Part shown: positions 44,677 through 52,952 of the stretch, in pieces
Layout: each line of letters opens with the position of its first letter
How positions within the stretch are numbered: the stretch's first letter is position 1
Source of the DNA: CADEEN01 sp963738425
GTDB lineage: Bacteria; Pseudomonadota; Gammaproteobacteria; Burkholderiales; Burkholderiaceae_C
Direction: 5' to 3'
Assembly: GCA_963738425.1 (NCBI GenBank)
Contig: CAVTWT010000003.1
Location: forward strand, 124,001 to 188,000
Length of the DNA: 64,000 nucleotides
Program-made: the position numbers and the translations under genes
Notes under the pieces: generated by a model
The model's input: only the letters and a program-made list of their open reading frames with translations
Database searches by the model: none
Told to the model about the DNA's origin: nothing

Positions 44677-45837
44677 CTACCGCCGGACCTTGCCGTCGCT
44701 GGAGAGGATCGTCAGATCGACGTAGCGTGACCCCATGCGCTTGGTGGCGCTGAAATCGACGAAGAAGCCACCCAGGTTGAGTTCACGCAGCGATTCCAGG
44801 CTCGCGATCAGCGTGTCCGGCGTGGGCACACCGGTCATGCGCTTCAAGGCTTCGCTGAAGGTCTTGGCGGCGACGAAGCCTTCGATGCTGCTGTAGTTGG
44901 GCTCGAACTTCTCGCCCTCGGCCGCTTTGCCTGCTGCGAGGTAGTCACCCGACAGCGGCGAGGCCGGCGAGTAGGGGTAGGGCATGACCTGGCTCACGAT
45001 CACACCGCGCGCATCGGCGCCGAGCTCGTCGGCCAGGGCCTTGGTGCCGACAAAGCTGACGTTGTAGAAGGCGCCACCATACCCGGCCTTGCGTGCTTCG
45101 CGAATGAACGCGGCGCAGGACTTGTAGGCGCTGATCTGCACGATGGCGTCGGGCTTGCCGGCCAGGATCGATTTGACCGCTGCAGCCACGTCCACCGTGT
45201 TGCGCTCGACCGTGCCCAGCGCGGCGGGCTCGAGATTGAGCGGCTTCAACGCGCGCACCACGCCGTCGAGGCCGGCCTTGCCGTAGGAGTCGTTCTGGTG
45301 GAAGACGGCGATGCGCTTGGCGCCGATCGACGTCACCTGCTTGACGATCTCGGCGGTCTCGTCGAAGTAAGAGGCGCGCACATGGAAGGCGATGCGGTTG
45401 AACGGCTCGCGCAGCGCCTGCGCGCCGGTGAACGGCGCGATGAAGGGCACCTGCGCCGCGCTGGCCAGCGGCAGCGCAGCCATGCTGGTGGGCGTGCCGA
45501 TGTAGCCGAACAGTGCGAACACGCCATCCTTGATCAGCTTGTCGGTGTTGGCCTTGCAACGGTCGGGCTCGTAGCCGTCGTCCAGGCTCTTCAACTCGAC
45601 CATGCGGCCGTTGACGCCGCCCTTGGCGTTCTGGCGATCGAAGTAGAGCAGCGCCCCACGCTTGAACTGCTCGCCCAGCTGGGCTGCCGGGCCGCTGAAG
45701 GCGGCCGACTGGCCGAGCACGATGCTGCGGCTGGCGGTCTGCGCAAACAGTGGCGCGGCCATGGTCGCGGCTGCGGCACCCGCCAGCTGCTTCAGCGCCT
45801 GACGGCGTCCGGGTGTGCGAAAAGAACCGAAACTCAT
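44677..45837 (-). CDS. Branched-chain amino acid-type ABC substrate-binding protein (Peripla_BP_6)
   Basis: This 386-residue relative of the preceding protein has a Tat-like or Sec signal (RRQALKQLAGAAAATMAAPLFAQ) and the core SIVLGQSAAFSGPAAQLGEQ, FDRQNAKGGVNGRMVEL and GYIGTPTSMAALPLA. The start at 45837 has an AGGAG site about 8 bases upstream; a longer frame to 46011 is a shadow. It is the first gene of an apparent operon with the second binding protein and the M20 enzyme. It diverges from the molybdopterin oxidoreductase. Confidence 0.87.
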   Translation of the reverse strand: MSFGSFRTPGRRQALKQLAGAAAATMAAPLFAQTASRSIVLGQSAAFSGPAAQLGEQFKRGALLYFDRQNAKGGVNGRMVELKSLDDGYEPDRCKANTDKLIKDGVFALFGYIGTPTSMAALPLASAAQVPFIAPFTGAQALREPFNRIAFHVRASYFDETAEIVKQVTSIGAKRIAVFHQNDSYGKAGLDGVVRALKPLNLEPAALGTVERNTVDVAAAVKSILAGKPDAIVQISAYKSCAAFIREARKAGYGGAFYNVSFVGTKALADELGADARGVIVSQVMPYPYSPASPLSGDYLAAGKAAEGEKFEPNYSSIEGFVAAKTFSEALKRMTGVPTPDTLIASLESLRELNLGGFFVDFSATKRMGSRYVDLTILSSDGKVRR

Positions 45838-46009
45838 CTTCACTCTCCTGTCAGCAGCGAACCTTGGCTGTTGCCTGCCGGCATCGAAAGATCGGCGCTC
45901 AGAGCGGCGGCCAAGGTAAGCACGGCGTTGCCGAAGTGTCCTTGCATTGCTCGCGCCGATGCGCCGCCAGCCCGCCACGCAAGGCCGGTCGATGTGCAAT
46001 AGTTCATTC

Positions 46010-48079
46010 ATGAACGCCCCAATCGCGACCAGTCTGCTGTCCCGAACGGTTCACGCCGCCTGCCCGCACGATTGCCCTGACACCTGCGCGATGCGCGTCA
46101 CCGTCGAAGGCGGACGCGTCGTGCGCATCCAGGGCGACCCCGAACACGCGACGACGCAAGGCGTGCTCTGCACCAAGGTCAGCCGCTACGCCGAGCGCAC
46201 CTACCACGGCGAGCGCGTGACATTTCCCATGAAACGCATCGGCGCCAAGGGCCTGGGCGAGTTCGTGCGGGTGTCGTGGGACGAGGCGCTGCAGGACATC
46301 TCGCAGCGGCTCAAAGCCATTGCAGCGCGCGGACCGGAATCAGCGCAGGCGGTTCTTCCCTACAGCTATGCCGGCACGATGGGCCTGGTGCAGGGCGAAG
46401 GCATGGCGCAGCGCTTCTTCCACAAGCTCGGTGCCTCGCTGCTCGACCGCACGATCTGCTCGGCCGCGGGCGGCGACGCCATCGCGGCCACCTACGGCGC
46501 CAAGATCGGCATGCAGACGCGTTTCTTTTCGGAGAGCATGCTGATCGTCATCTGGGGCAGCAACTCGATTGCCAGCAACCTGCATTTCTGGACGCTGGCG
46601 CAAGAGGCCAAGCGCCGCGGCGCCAAGCTGATCGCGATCGATCCGCGCCGCACAGAAACCGCCGAGAAGTGCCACCAGCACATCGCGCTGCTGCCCGGCA
46701 CCGACGGTGCGCTGGCGCTCGGCGTGATGCACGAGCTGGTGGCGCAGCAGTGGCTCGACCGTGACTACATCGAGCGCCACGTTGACGGTTTCGACCGCCT
46801 GCAAAAACGCATCGCCGAGTGGCCGCCCGAGCGCGCGGCGGAGGTCTGTGGCATCACTGCCGGCGAGGTGCGCGGCCTGGCGCGTGATCTCGGCACCACG
46901 CAGCCGGCCGCGATCCGTCTGAACTACGGCATGCAGCGTGTGCGCGGCGGCGGCAACGCGGTGCGCTTGGTCGCTCTGCTGCCGTGCCTCACCGGCGCCT
47001 GGCGGCACCGCGCGGGCGGCCTGCTGCTGTCGAGCTCGGGCTGGTTCAAGCGCTACAAGAATCCGTCGCTGGAGCGCCCCGATCTGCTCGCCGGGCGGCG
47101 CCCGCGCACGATCAACATGAGCACGATCGGCGATGACCTGCTGCGCGAATCGTCGCCTGCGTTCGGGCCGAAGATCGAAGCGCTGATCGTCTACAACAGC
47201 AACCCGGTGGCGGTGGCGCCGGAGTCGAAAAAAGTGGTGGCCGGGTTCGCGCGCGAAGACCTGTTCACCGTCGTGCTCGAACATTTCATGACCGACACCG
47301 CCGACCATGCCGACTACGTGCTGCCGGCGACGACGCAACTGGAGCACCTCGACGTGCACGGCACTTACGGCCACACCGACGTGATGTGGAACGAGCCGGC
47401 GATCGCGCCGATCGGCGAGGCCAAGCCCAACACGCAGATCTTCCGCGAGCTGGCGGCGCGCATGGGCTTCACCGACCCGTGCTTCGAAGACGATGACGAG
47501 ACGCTGGCCCGCCAGGCGTTCGATTGGGAGGCCATCGGCACCAGCTTCGAAGCACTGCGTGAACGCGGCTGGGCGAGCCTGCCCATTCCCGACGCCCCCT
47601 TCGCTGACGGCGGCTTTGCCACCGAGAGCGGCAAGGCCAAGGTCGACGTCTGCGGCCTCGGCGTGCCCGAGCATGTGCCGAACTACGAGAGCGTGCTGTC
47701 GTCGCCCGAGCTGGCACAGCGCTTTCCGCTGGCGATGATTTCGCCACCGGCGCGCCACTTCCTCAACTCCAGTTTTGTCAACGTGAAGAGCCTGCGCACG
47801 ATCGAAGGTGAGCCGTTGCTCGAGATTCATGCCGACGATGCCAAAGCGCGCGGCATCGAAAGCGGCGCGATGGTGCGCGTTTTCAACCAGCGCGGCGAGT
47901 ACCGCTGCAAGGCCGAGGTGAGTTCACGCGCGCGGCCGGGTGTCGTCAACGGCCTGGGCGTGTGGTGGCGCAAGCTCGGCGCGGACGGCACCAATGTCAA
48001 TCAGCTGACAAGTCAACGCCTGACCGACATCGGCCGCGCGCCGACGTTCTACGACTGCCTGGTTGAAGTCGAACTATGA
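46010..48079 (+). CDS. Molybdopterin-dependent oxidoreductase (DMSO reductase superfamily)
   Basis: This 689-residue enzyme of the molybdopterin oxidoreductase superfamily has an N-terminal 4Fe-4S site (CPHDCPDTCAM...GVLCTK). The core follows (RVSWDEALQDISQRLK, VIWGSNSIASNLHFW, AIDPRRTETAEKCHQHI, LPGTDGALALGVMHELV, YVLPATTQLEHLDVHGTYGH), then the C-terminal molydopterin-dinucleotide-binding domain (LAMISPPARHFLNSSF, GVVNGLGVWW). There is no twin-arginine signal, so it is probably cytoplasmic. Similar proteins are annotated as formate-dehydrogenase-like or assimilatory-type reductases; the substrate cannot be assigned. It stands alone, without dedicated electron-transfer genes. I chose the start MNAPIATSLLSRTVHAACP, nearest the Fe-S motif. 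Confidence 0.87.
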   Translation: MNAPIATSLLSRTVHAACPHDCPDTCAMRVTVEGGRVVRIQGDPEHATTQGVLCTKVSRYAERTYHGERVTFPMKRIGAKGLGEFVRVSWDEALQDISQRLKAIAARGPESAQAVLPYSYAGTMGLVQGEGMAQRFFHKLGASLLDRTICSAAGGDAIAATYGAKIGMQTRFFSESMLIVIWGSNSIASNLHFWTLAQEAKRRGAKLIAIDPRRTETAEKCHQHIALLPGTDGALALGVMHELVAQQWLDRDYIERHVDGFDRLQKRIAEWPPERAAEVCGITAGEVRGLARDLGTTQPAAIRLNYGMQRVRGGGNAVRLVALLPCLTGAWRHRAGGLLLSSSGWFKRYKNPSLERPDLLAGRRPRTINMSTIGDDLLRESSPAFGPKIEALIVYNSNPVAVAPESKKVVAGFAREDLFTVVLEHFMTDTADHADYVLPATTQLEHLDVHGTYGHTDVMWNEPAIAPIGEAKPNTQIFRELAARMGFTDPCFEDDDETLARQAFDWEAIGTSFEALRERGWASLPIPDAPFADGGFATESGKAKVDVCGLGVPEHVPNYESVLSSPELAQRFPLAMISPPARHFLNSSFVNVKSLRTIEGEPLLEIHADDAKARGIESGAMVRVFNQRGEYRCKAEVSSRARPGVVNGLGVWWRKLGADGTNVNQLTSQRLTDIGRAPTFYDCLVEVEL

Positions 48080-48113
48080 GCGCCGCACGGCCGCTCCGAA
48101 GGCGCGCGCTCCC

Positions 48114-48147
48114 CCGGGGCCACGAAGGGGCCCCTTCGTGGCCCCGG
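48114..48147. repeat. 34-bp perfect palindrome
   Basis: The 17-base arms CCGGGGCCACGAAGGGG and CCCCTTCGTGGCCCCGG meet with no spacer at 48130/48131. It lies between the oxidoreductase and the downstream lipoprotein peptidase gene. As RNA it would form a very stable hairpin; it has no T-run. It probably belongs to a dispersed REP-like family. Confidence 0.8.
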
Positions 48148-48167
48148 AGGGCCTTGGGGACTCGTGA

Positions 48168-49244
48168 ATGCGCCGGGCGCTGATGGCAGGCTTCGGCATC
48201 GTGGGCGTGGCGGCGCTGATCGGCGTGGCCTGCCTGACCGTCGGGTGTTCGACGATGGGCTACTACGCGCAATCGATCGGCGGCCATCTCGACTTGCTCT
48301 CGCGCGCCAAGCCGATCGACGAACTGACCGCGAGCGAATCGACGCCCGCACCGCTGCGCGAACGCCTTGCGCTCGCCGCGCGCATCCGCGACTTCGCCGT
48401 CAGCGATCTCGGCCTGCCAGACAACCGCAGCTACCGCCGCTACAGCGACCTCGGCCGCAACGCCGCCGTCTACAACGTCACCGCCGCGCCCGAACTGTCG
48501 CTCAAGCTCGAAACCTGGTGCTTCCCGGTCGTCGGTTGCGTCGGCTACCGCGGTTACTACGACCGCGCGGCGGCCGACGCCGAGGCTGCCGTGCTGCGCG
48601 AACGCGGCCTCGAAGTCAACGTCTATGGCGTGCCGGCGTATTCCACGCTCGGCAAGCTCGACTGGCTCGGCGGCGATCCGTTGCTCAACACCTTTGTGAA
48701 CTGGCCCGAAGGCGAACTGGCGCGCCTGGTCTTCCACGAGCTGGCGCACCAGGTCGTCTATGCCGAGGGCGACACGATGTTCAACGAGTCGTTTGCGACC
48801 GCGGTCGAACGCATCGGTGTGCAGCGCTGGCTGATGCAGCATGCGGGCGACGAGGCCAAGCGCCAGTACGCGGCGCAGGACGCGAGGCGCGAAGATTTCC
48901 GCGCGCTGACCACTCGCTACCGCGACCGATTGAACACGCTCTACACCAGCGCGGCTGGCGACGCCGACAAGCGCGCAGGCAAGGCCGCGCTGATGCGGGA
49001 ACTGCGTGCCGAGTACGCCCGGCTCAAAACCGAACGCTGGAACGGTTTCGCCGGGTACGACGGCTGGTTCGAACGCGCCAACAACGCCAGCCTCGGCGTG
49101 CTTGCTGCGTACAACGAACTTGTGCCGCCCTTCGAGCGCCTCTATGAACGCGAGGGCCGCGATTTCAAACGTTTCTACGCCGAGGTGGCGCGTCTGGCCG
49201 CCTTGCCGAAGGCGCAGCGGACGGCGACACTGAACTCACTCTGA
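48168..49244 (+). CDS. Predicted lipoprotein aminopeptidase (COG4324/PF10023 family)
   Basis: This 358-residue protein belongs to the family annotated as putative aminopeptidase. It has a signal sequence and lipobox with cysteine in LTVGCSTMGYYAQSIGGHLDL. A zinc-binding HExxH follows in VFHELAHQVVYAEGD, and then MFNESFATAVE, as in gluzincins. The family segment SLKLETWCFPVVGCVGYRGYY is present. It is probably attached to a membrane and faces the periplasm. GTG and TTG starts are possible, but the ATG gives a standard signal peptide. It is followed by the small PHA-granule-region gene. Confidence 0.85.
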   Translation: MRRALMAGFGIVGVAALIGVACLTVGCSTMGYYAQSIGGHLDLLSRAKPIDELTASESTPAPLRERLALAARIRDFAVSDLGLPDNRSYRRYSDLGRNAAVYNVTAAPELSLKLETWCFPVVGCVGYRGYYDRAAADAEAAVLRERGLEVNVYGVPAYSTLGKLDWLGGDPLLNTFVNWPEGELARLVFHELAHQVVYAEGDTMFNESFATAVERIGVQRWLMQHAGDEAKRQYAAQDARREDFRALTTRYRDRLNTLYTSAAGDADKRAGKAALMRELRAEYARLKTERWNGFAGYDGWFERANNASLGVLAAYNELVPPFERLYEREGRDFKRFYAEVARLAALPKAQRTATLNSL

Positions 49245-49257
49245 GGAGACTTGTTTC

Positions 49258-49593
49258 ATGCCCGACATCAAGATCCACCGCGACCATTCCCTCGGTTTGC
49301 CCAAGGCGCGCAAGATCGCCTGGAAATGGGCCGAGCAGGTTGAAAAAGAATTCTCGATGGAATGCACGGTCACCGAAGGCGAGTTCAGCGACACCGTTCA
49401 CTTCACCCGCAGCGGCGTCAACGGCACGCTGATCGTTGCGCCCGATCACTTCGATCTGAACGCCAAGCTCGGCTTCTTGCTCGGGGCCTTCTCGAAAACG
49501 ATCGAGAACGAGATCAAGAAGAATCTGGATGGGCTTCTGGCCAAGAGCGCTGCAGACAAGAAGCCGGCCGCGAAGAAGGCGGCCAAGAAGTAG
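49258..49593 (+). CDS. Polyhydroxyalkanoic acid system family protein
   Basis: This 111-residue protein matches the PHA_gran_rgn family (PF09650), often encoded near PHA genes or granule proteins. The family core is DIKIHRDHSLGLPKARKIAWKW...FTRSGVNGTLIVAPDHFDLNAKLGFLLGAF. It ends with a lysine/alanine-rich tail (AADKKPAAKKAAKK) resembling nucleic-acid- or granule-binding tails. It follows the aminopeptidase gene by 13 bases with an AGGAG site, suggesting one transcript. Confidence 0.85.
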   Translation: MPDIKIHRDHSLGLPKARKIAWKWAEQVEKEFSMECTVTEGEFSDTVHFTRSGVNGTLIVAPDHFDLNAKLGFLLGAFSKTIENEIKKNLDGLLAKSAADKKPAAKKAAKK

Positions 49594-49605
49594 CGTGCGG
49601 CGCGC

Positions 49606-49860
49606 CTACTTCAACGATTCGACCAGCGCCACGTATTCCTTCATCGCCTCGTCGTTGCTCTTGCCCTTGATTGCATTCCACGCGTCCCATTTGGCACGGC
49701 CGACCATGTCGGTGAATCCGGGGCGCTTGCCATCGACATCGCCGCTCGACGCTTGCTTGTAGAGCGCATAGAGCTGCAGCAGCGTCGCGTTGTCGGGCTT
49801 TTCGGGCAGGTTCTTGCTGTCGGCAACGGCTTTGTCGAAAGCGGCTTTAGGGGTGGCCAT
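49606..49860 (-). CDS. Acyl-CoA-binding protein
   Basis: This 84-residue four-helix ACBP binds long-chain acyl-CoA esters in the cytoplasm. The family motifs are FDKAVADSKNLPEKPDNATL, LYALYKQASSGDV, RPGFTDMVGRAKWDAWNAIKG and EAMKEYVALVE. Length is standard. It is encoded between the PHA-granule-region protein and the WS/DGAT-like acyltransferase, an acyl-CoA context. An AGGAG site precedes the ATG. Confidence 0.93.
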   Translation of the reverse strand: MATPKAAFDKAVADSKNLPEKPDNATLLQLYALYKQASSGDVDGKRPGFTDMVGRAKWDAWNAIKGKSNDEAMKEYVALVESLK

Positions 49861-49953
49861 GGTGCAGAACTCCTGTTGTGAGGGACGAAGTAAGAAGATA
49901 GCGTCGGCATCTTAGCCAGCAACGCCGTCAACAAGCTGCCGAGGAGAACCCGC

Positions 49954-51321
49954 ATGTCTGCTGCCGCTCTGCGCATGTCGCGCGTCGATCACGCGTGGCT
50001 GCGCATGGACAGCGATGCCAACCTGATGATGATCATCGGCTTCTGGCTGCTCGAACCGAAGCTGACGCTGGCCGAGCTGAGCGAACGCATCCAGACGGCA
50101 CTGCTGGCCTACCCACGCTTCCGGCAGAAGGTGGTCGAAGACGACGATGGCGCGATGTGGGTCGAAGACGAGCACTTCGACCTCAGCCATCACGTCACGC
50201 GCGAAGCCCTGCGCAGCAAGCCCGGCGAGGCGCCGCTCGAAGCGCTGAAGCGCCGCGTGGCCGAGCTGGCGACGCAGCCGCTCGATCCGTCACGGCCGCT
50301 GTGGCAGTTCCATCTGGTCGAGGATCTGGACGGCGCGCAGAGCGCGATGATCTGCCGCATCCACCACTGCATCGGCGACGGCATCGCGCTGATCTCGGTG
50401 ACGTTGTCGATTGCCGACGGTGGCAAGCCGCCGCCGCAGCGCAAGCCGCAGGCCGAGCGCGAGCACGACTGGATCGCCGACACGCTGATCAAACCCTTGA
50501 TCGGTCTCACGGCCAAGGGCATGGAGATGCTGGGCTCGGCCGATGCGGCACGCGTCGGCGTGCAGGTGGCGCAGGACGCCGCAGCCTTGGCGCTGATGGC
50601 CGACGATTCACCCACGCGCCTGAAGGGCAAGGCCACGCCGGGCAAGCGTGTGGCCTGGGGCGAGCCGCTGCTGCTGGAGGACGTCAAGGCGGTCAGCAAG
50701 GCCTATGGCGTGTCGATCAATGACGTGCTGCTGGCGGCGGTGGCCGGTGCCATTGGCAGCTACCTGCGCAGCAAGGGGGACGACCCGACCGGACAGGAGA
50801 TCCGCGCCATGGTGCCGGTGAACCTGCGCCCGCTGGCAGAGGCCTACAAGCTGGGCAACCGCTTCGGACTCGCGCCGCTCGTGCTGCCGATCGGCGTCGA
50901 GCATCCTGGCGAGCGCCTGTACGCGGTGCATGCGCGCATGAACGCGCTCAAGGGCAGCTACCAGCCACTATTGGCGTTTGCGGTGCTAGCGCTGTCGGGG
51001 CTCGTCGTCAAGCCGATGCAGGACGTGATCACCGGCCTGTTCAACAAGAAGACCACGGCGGTCATGACCAATGTGCCGGGGCCGCGCGAGCCCATCCATT
51101 TCTGCGGCCGCACGGTCAACCAGGTGATGTTCTGGGTGCCGCAGTCGGGCGATGTCGGCGTGGGCGTGTCGATCCTGTCGTATGCCGGTGGTGTGCAGTT
51201 CGGTCTCATCACCGACGCGAAGCTGTGCCCCGATCCCGAGGCCATCGTCGAGCTCTTCGCGCCAGAGTTCGAGAAGCTGCTGCTACTGGCGCTGATGTCG
51301 CCGTGGCCGGTGATGGAGTGA
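49954..51321 (+). CDS. Wax ester synthase/diacylglycerol acyltransferase (WS/DGAT) family protein
   Basis: This 455-residue protein has the WS/DGAT fold: an acyltransferase-like N-terminal domain with the active-site motif HHCIGDG (in ICRIHHCIGDGIALISV), and a second domain with ND-type motif SINDVLLAAVAGAIGSYL, MVPVNLRP and TNVPGPREPIHFCG. Enzymes of this class acylate alcohols or diacylglycerol to make neutral storage lipids; wax or triacylglycerol specificity cannot be assigned. It diverges from the acyl-CoA-binding protein gene. A GAGGAGA site precedes the ATG. Confidence 0.9.
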   Translation: MSAAALRMSRVDHAWLRMDSDANLMMIIGFWLLEPKLTLAELSERIQTALLAYPRFRQKVVEDDDGAMWVEDEHFDLSHHVTREALRSKPGEAPLEALKRRVAELATQPLDPSRPLWQFHLVEDLDGAQSAMICRIHHCIGDGIALISVTLSIADGGKPPPQRKPQAEREHDWIADTLIKPLIGLTAKGMEMLGSADAARVGVQVAQDAAALALMADDSPTRLKGKATPGKRVAWGEPLLLEDVKAVSKAYGVSINDVLLAAVAGAIGSYLRSKGDDPTGQEIRAMVPVNLRPLAEAYKLGNRFGLAPLVLPIGVEHPGERLYAVHARMNALKGSYQPLLAFAVLALSGLVVKPMQDVITGLFNKKTTAVMTNVPGPREPIHFCGRTVNQVMFWVPQSGDVGVGVSILSYAGGVQFGLITDAKLCPDPEAIVELFAPEFEKLLLLALMSPWPVME

Positions 51322-51328
51322 AGTCTCC

Positions 51329-51426
51329 TTCACCGCAGAGGCGCAGAGGACGCGGAGGAAGCGCAGAGGAATGCAGTTCTTGTATTTCTCTGCGCACCTC
51401 TGCGCTCTCTGCGCCTCTGCGGTGAA
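51329..51426. repeat. Long inverted repeat of CGCAGAGG-type units
   Basis: The left arm at 51329-51371 begins TTCACCGCAGAGGCGCAGAG and its complement ends the right arm at 51385-51426. The first 20 bases are perfect and the rest is imperfect. The arms consist of reiterated GCAGAGG/GCGCAGAG words. It lies between convergent genes and may act as a bidirectional terminator. Such elements recur widely in proteobacterial intergenic regions (general knowledge). Confidence 0.75.
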
Positions 51427-51436
51427 TGAAACTGCT

Positions 51437-52204
51437 TCAGTCCTCCAACTCTTCTTTCGCCATCTCCACATCGAGCCGCTCCATCGCATCGGCCGGTTTG
51501 CACGCCGCCGCGTCGGCATAGAGCTTCTCGGCTTCCTTCATCTTCTTGTCGCCTTCGAGCATGACCAGGCCGTTGGCGTACTCGACCATGCCGATCGCGC
51601 TGGCCGGGTGCAGCTTCAGCGCCTGCTGGTACATCTTCAAGCCCGTCGCCTTGTCGGCGCCTTGCGTGCGGCCGAGCAGCGAGCCCACCTTGTCGATGAC
51701 CTCGGCGTGGAAGGTGCCCAAACTGATGTGCGCATCGGCATGTTTGGGCGCGAGCTTGATCGTCATCTCCAGCGCGCTCTTGACCTTGCTGCCCAGCCCC
51801 TGCGTCAGCGCCTTGGCCACGCTGATGCCCTGGCTGTAGCGGCCGAGCGCATAGGCCTGGTAGTAGTAGGCGTTGGCGTTTTTCGGCTCCTCGCCTTGCA
51901 GTGCTTCGGCGCGCGCGGCCACTTCCTGGAACATCGCCAGCTTGGTCTTCTCACTCTTCTCGACGTAGTTGGCGTAGATGGCCTGCGCCTTGTTGGCCAC
52001 GGTGATGCCGGCGCCGCCCGCCTTCAGGCCGGCATCGAAGGCCTTCTGGAACTCGCCGCGGTGGAACAGCACCCAGGCCTCCAACACCTTGGCGTCCTTG
52101 GGCAGCGGCTCGGCGTCACCGGCATGCAGGCGCGCCCACTGCTTCTTGACGGCAGCGGCGTCGAGGTCGAACAGGTCGTACGGGTAAGCAGTCCACTTCG
52201 CCAT
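51437..52204 (-). CDS. TPR-like repeat protein of unknown function
   Basis: This 255-residue cytoplasmic protein has no signal peptide. It contains helical repeats typical of tetratricopeptide folds: VLEAWVLFHRGEFQKAFDAG, NAYYYQAYALGRYSQGIS, ALEMTIKLAPKHADAHISLGTFHAEVI and KMYQQALKLHPASAIGMVEYANGLVML. The N-terminal YPYDLFDLDAAAVKKQWARLH is not part of a family I recognise. It follows a TetR gene on the same strand with a 33-base gap and might be regulated by it. Its function is unknown; a scaffold or lipid-granule role would be speculation. Confidence 0.75.
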   Translation of the reverse strand: MAKWTAYPYDLFDLDAAAVKKQWARLHAGDAEPLPKDAKVLEAWVLFHRGEFQKAFDAGLKAGGAGITVANKAQAIYANYVEKSEKTKLAMFQEVAARAEALQGEEPKNANAYYYQAYALGRYSQGISVAKALTQGLGSKVKSALEMTIKLAPKHADAHISLGTFHAEVIDKVGSLLGRTQGADKATGLKMYQQALKLHPASAIGMVEYANGLVMLEGDKKMKEAEKLYADAAACKPADAMERLDVEMAKEELED

Positions 52205-52237
52205 TTCGATGTCTCCTTCTTGTGTTCAGTGACGTGA

Positions 52238-52904
52238 TCAGTGACGGTACGGCGCGACCAGCGAGTGCAGATGGTCGCGCGCTGCGGGCTCGATGTAGGG
52301 CATCAGCAGGCTCAGCACGTGGTACGCGCCACGCGCCAGCGCCGGACCGGCCGTCTCGGGTTCGAGGGCGCGGCGTGGGTCGCGCACGTATTCGAACGAG
52401 AGCCAGTAGGTCAGCACGACGACCATCGCCGTCGACACCGGCTCGGCCTCGCGGGCGTCGATGCGCACCGCGTTGCCGCGCGCCAGGCCGCCGAGCACCG
52501 ACTGCACCGCGCGGCCTTTGGCTCGCAGGACATGCTGGAACTGCATTTCGAGCTTGCGGTTCTTCGACAGCAGATCGTTCAGGTCGCGGTACAAGAAGCG
52601 GTAGGCCCAGATCGTCTCGAACAGCATGTGAAAGAACAGCCACGCGTCTTCGACGTTGCGCACGTTGTCGGCGGCGAGCAGGATTTCGGCGAGCGCCTTT
52701 CTCATAGCGCGCGAACAGGCCGTTGATCAGCTCGTCCTTGGCCGGGTAGTGGTAGTACAGGTTGCCGGGGCTGATCTTCAGCTCGGCCGAGATCACCGTC
52801 GTGCTGACGTTCGGCTCACCGAAGCGGTTGAACAGCTCGAGCGTCACATCGAGGATGCGCTCGGCCGTGCGGCGGGGCTTTTTTGTGGGAAGAGTCGCAG
52901 GCAT
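52238..52904 (-). CDS. TetR/AcrR family transcriptional regulator (frameshifted)
   Basis: The N-terminal TetR DNA-binding domain is clear: RRTAERILDVTLELFNRFGE and VISAELKISPGNLYYHYPAKDELI. The C-terminal ligand domain continues in another frame (AEILLAADNVRNVEDAWLFFHMLFE). An extra A at about 52706 explains the break: GAGAAAGGCGCTC is seen where GAGAAGGCGCTC (E-K-A-L) is expected. The corrected protein has about 222 residues. It is followed by the TPR-like gene and lies near lipid genes. Similar regulators respond to acyl-CoA, but the ligand here is unknown. Probably a sequence error. Confidence 0.83.
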
Positions 52905-52952
52905 GGACAGCGATCTTGCACCAGGACGTGCGGTCGGTCGATCGGGGCGGAC

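Noticed and set aside
46010..48079. Selenocysteine-containing formate dehydrogenase
   Set aside because: No in-frame TGA is present and no formate dehydrogenase partner subunits are nearby. Only the superfamily can be assigned.
48114..48147. Intrinsic (Rho-independent) terminator
   Set aside because: The hairpin is strong but no T-run follows on either strand, so I list it as a palindrome only.
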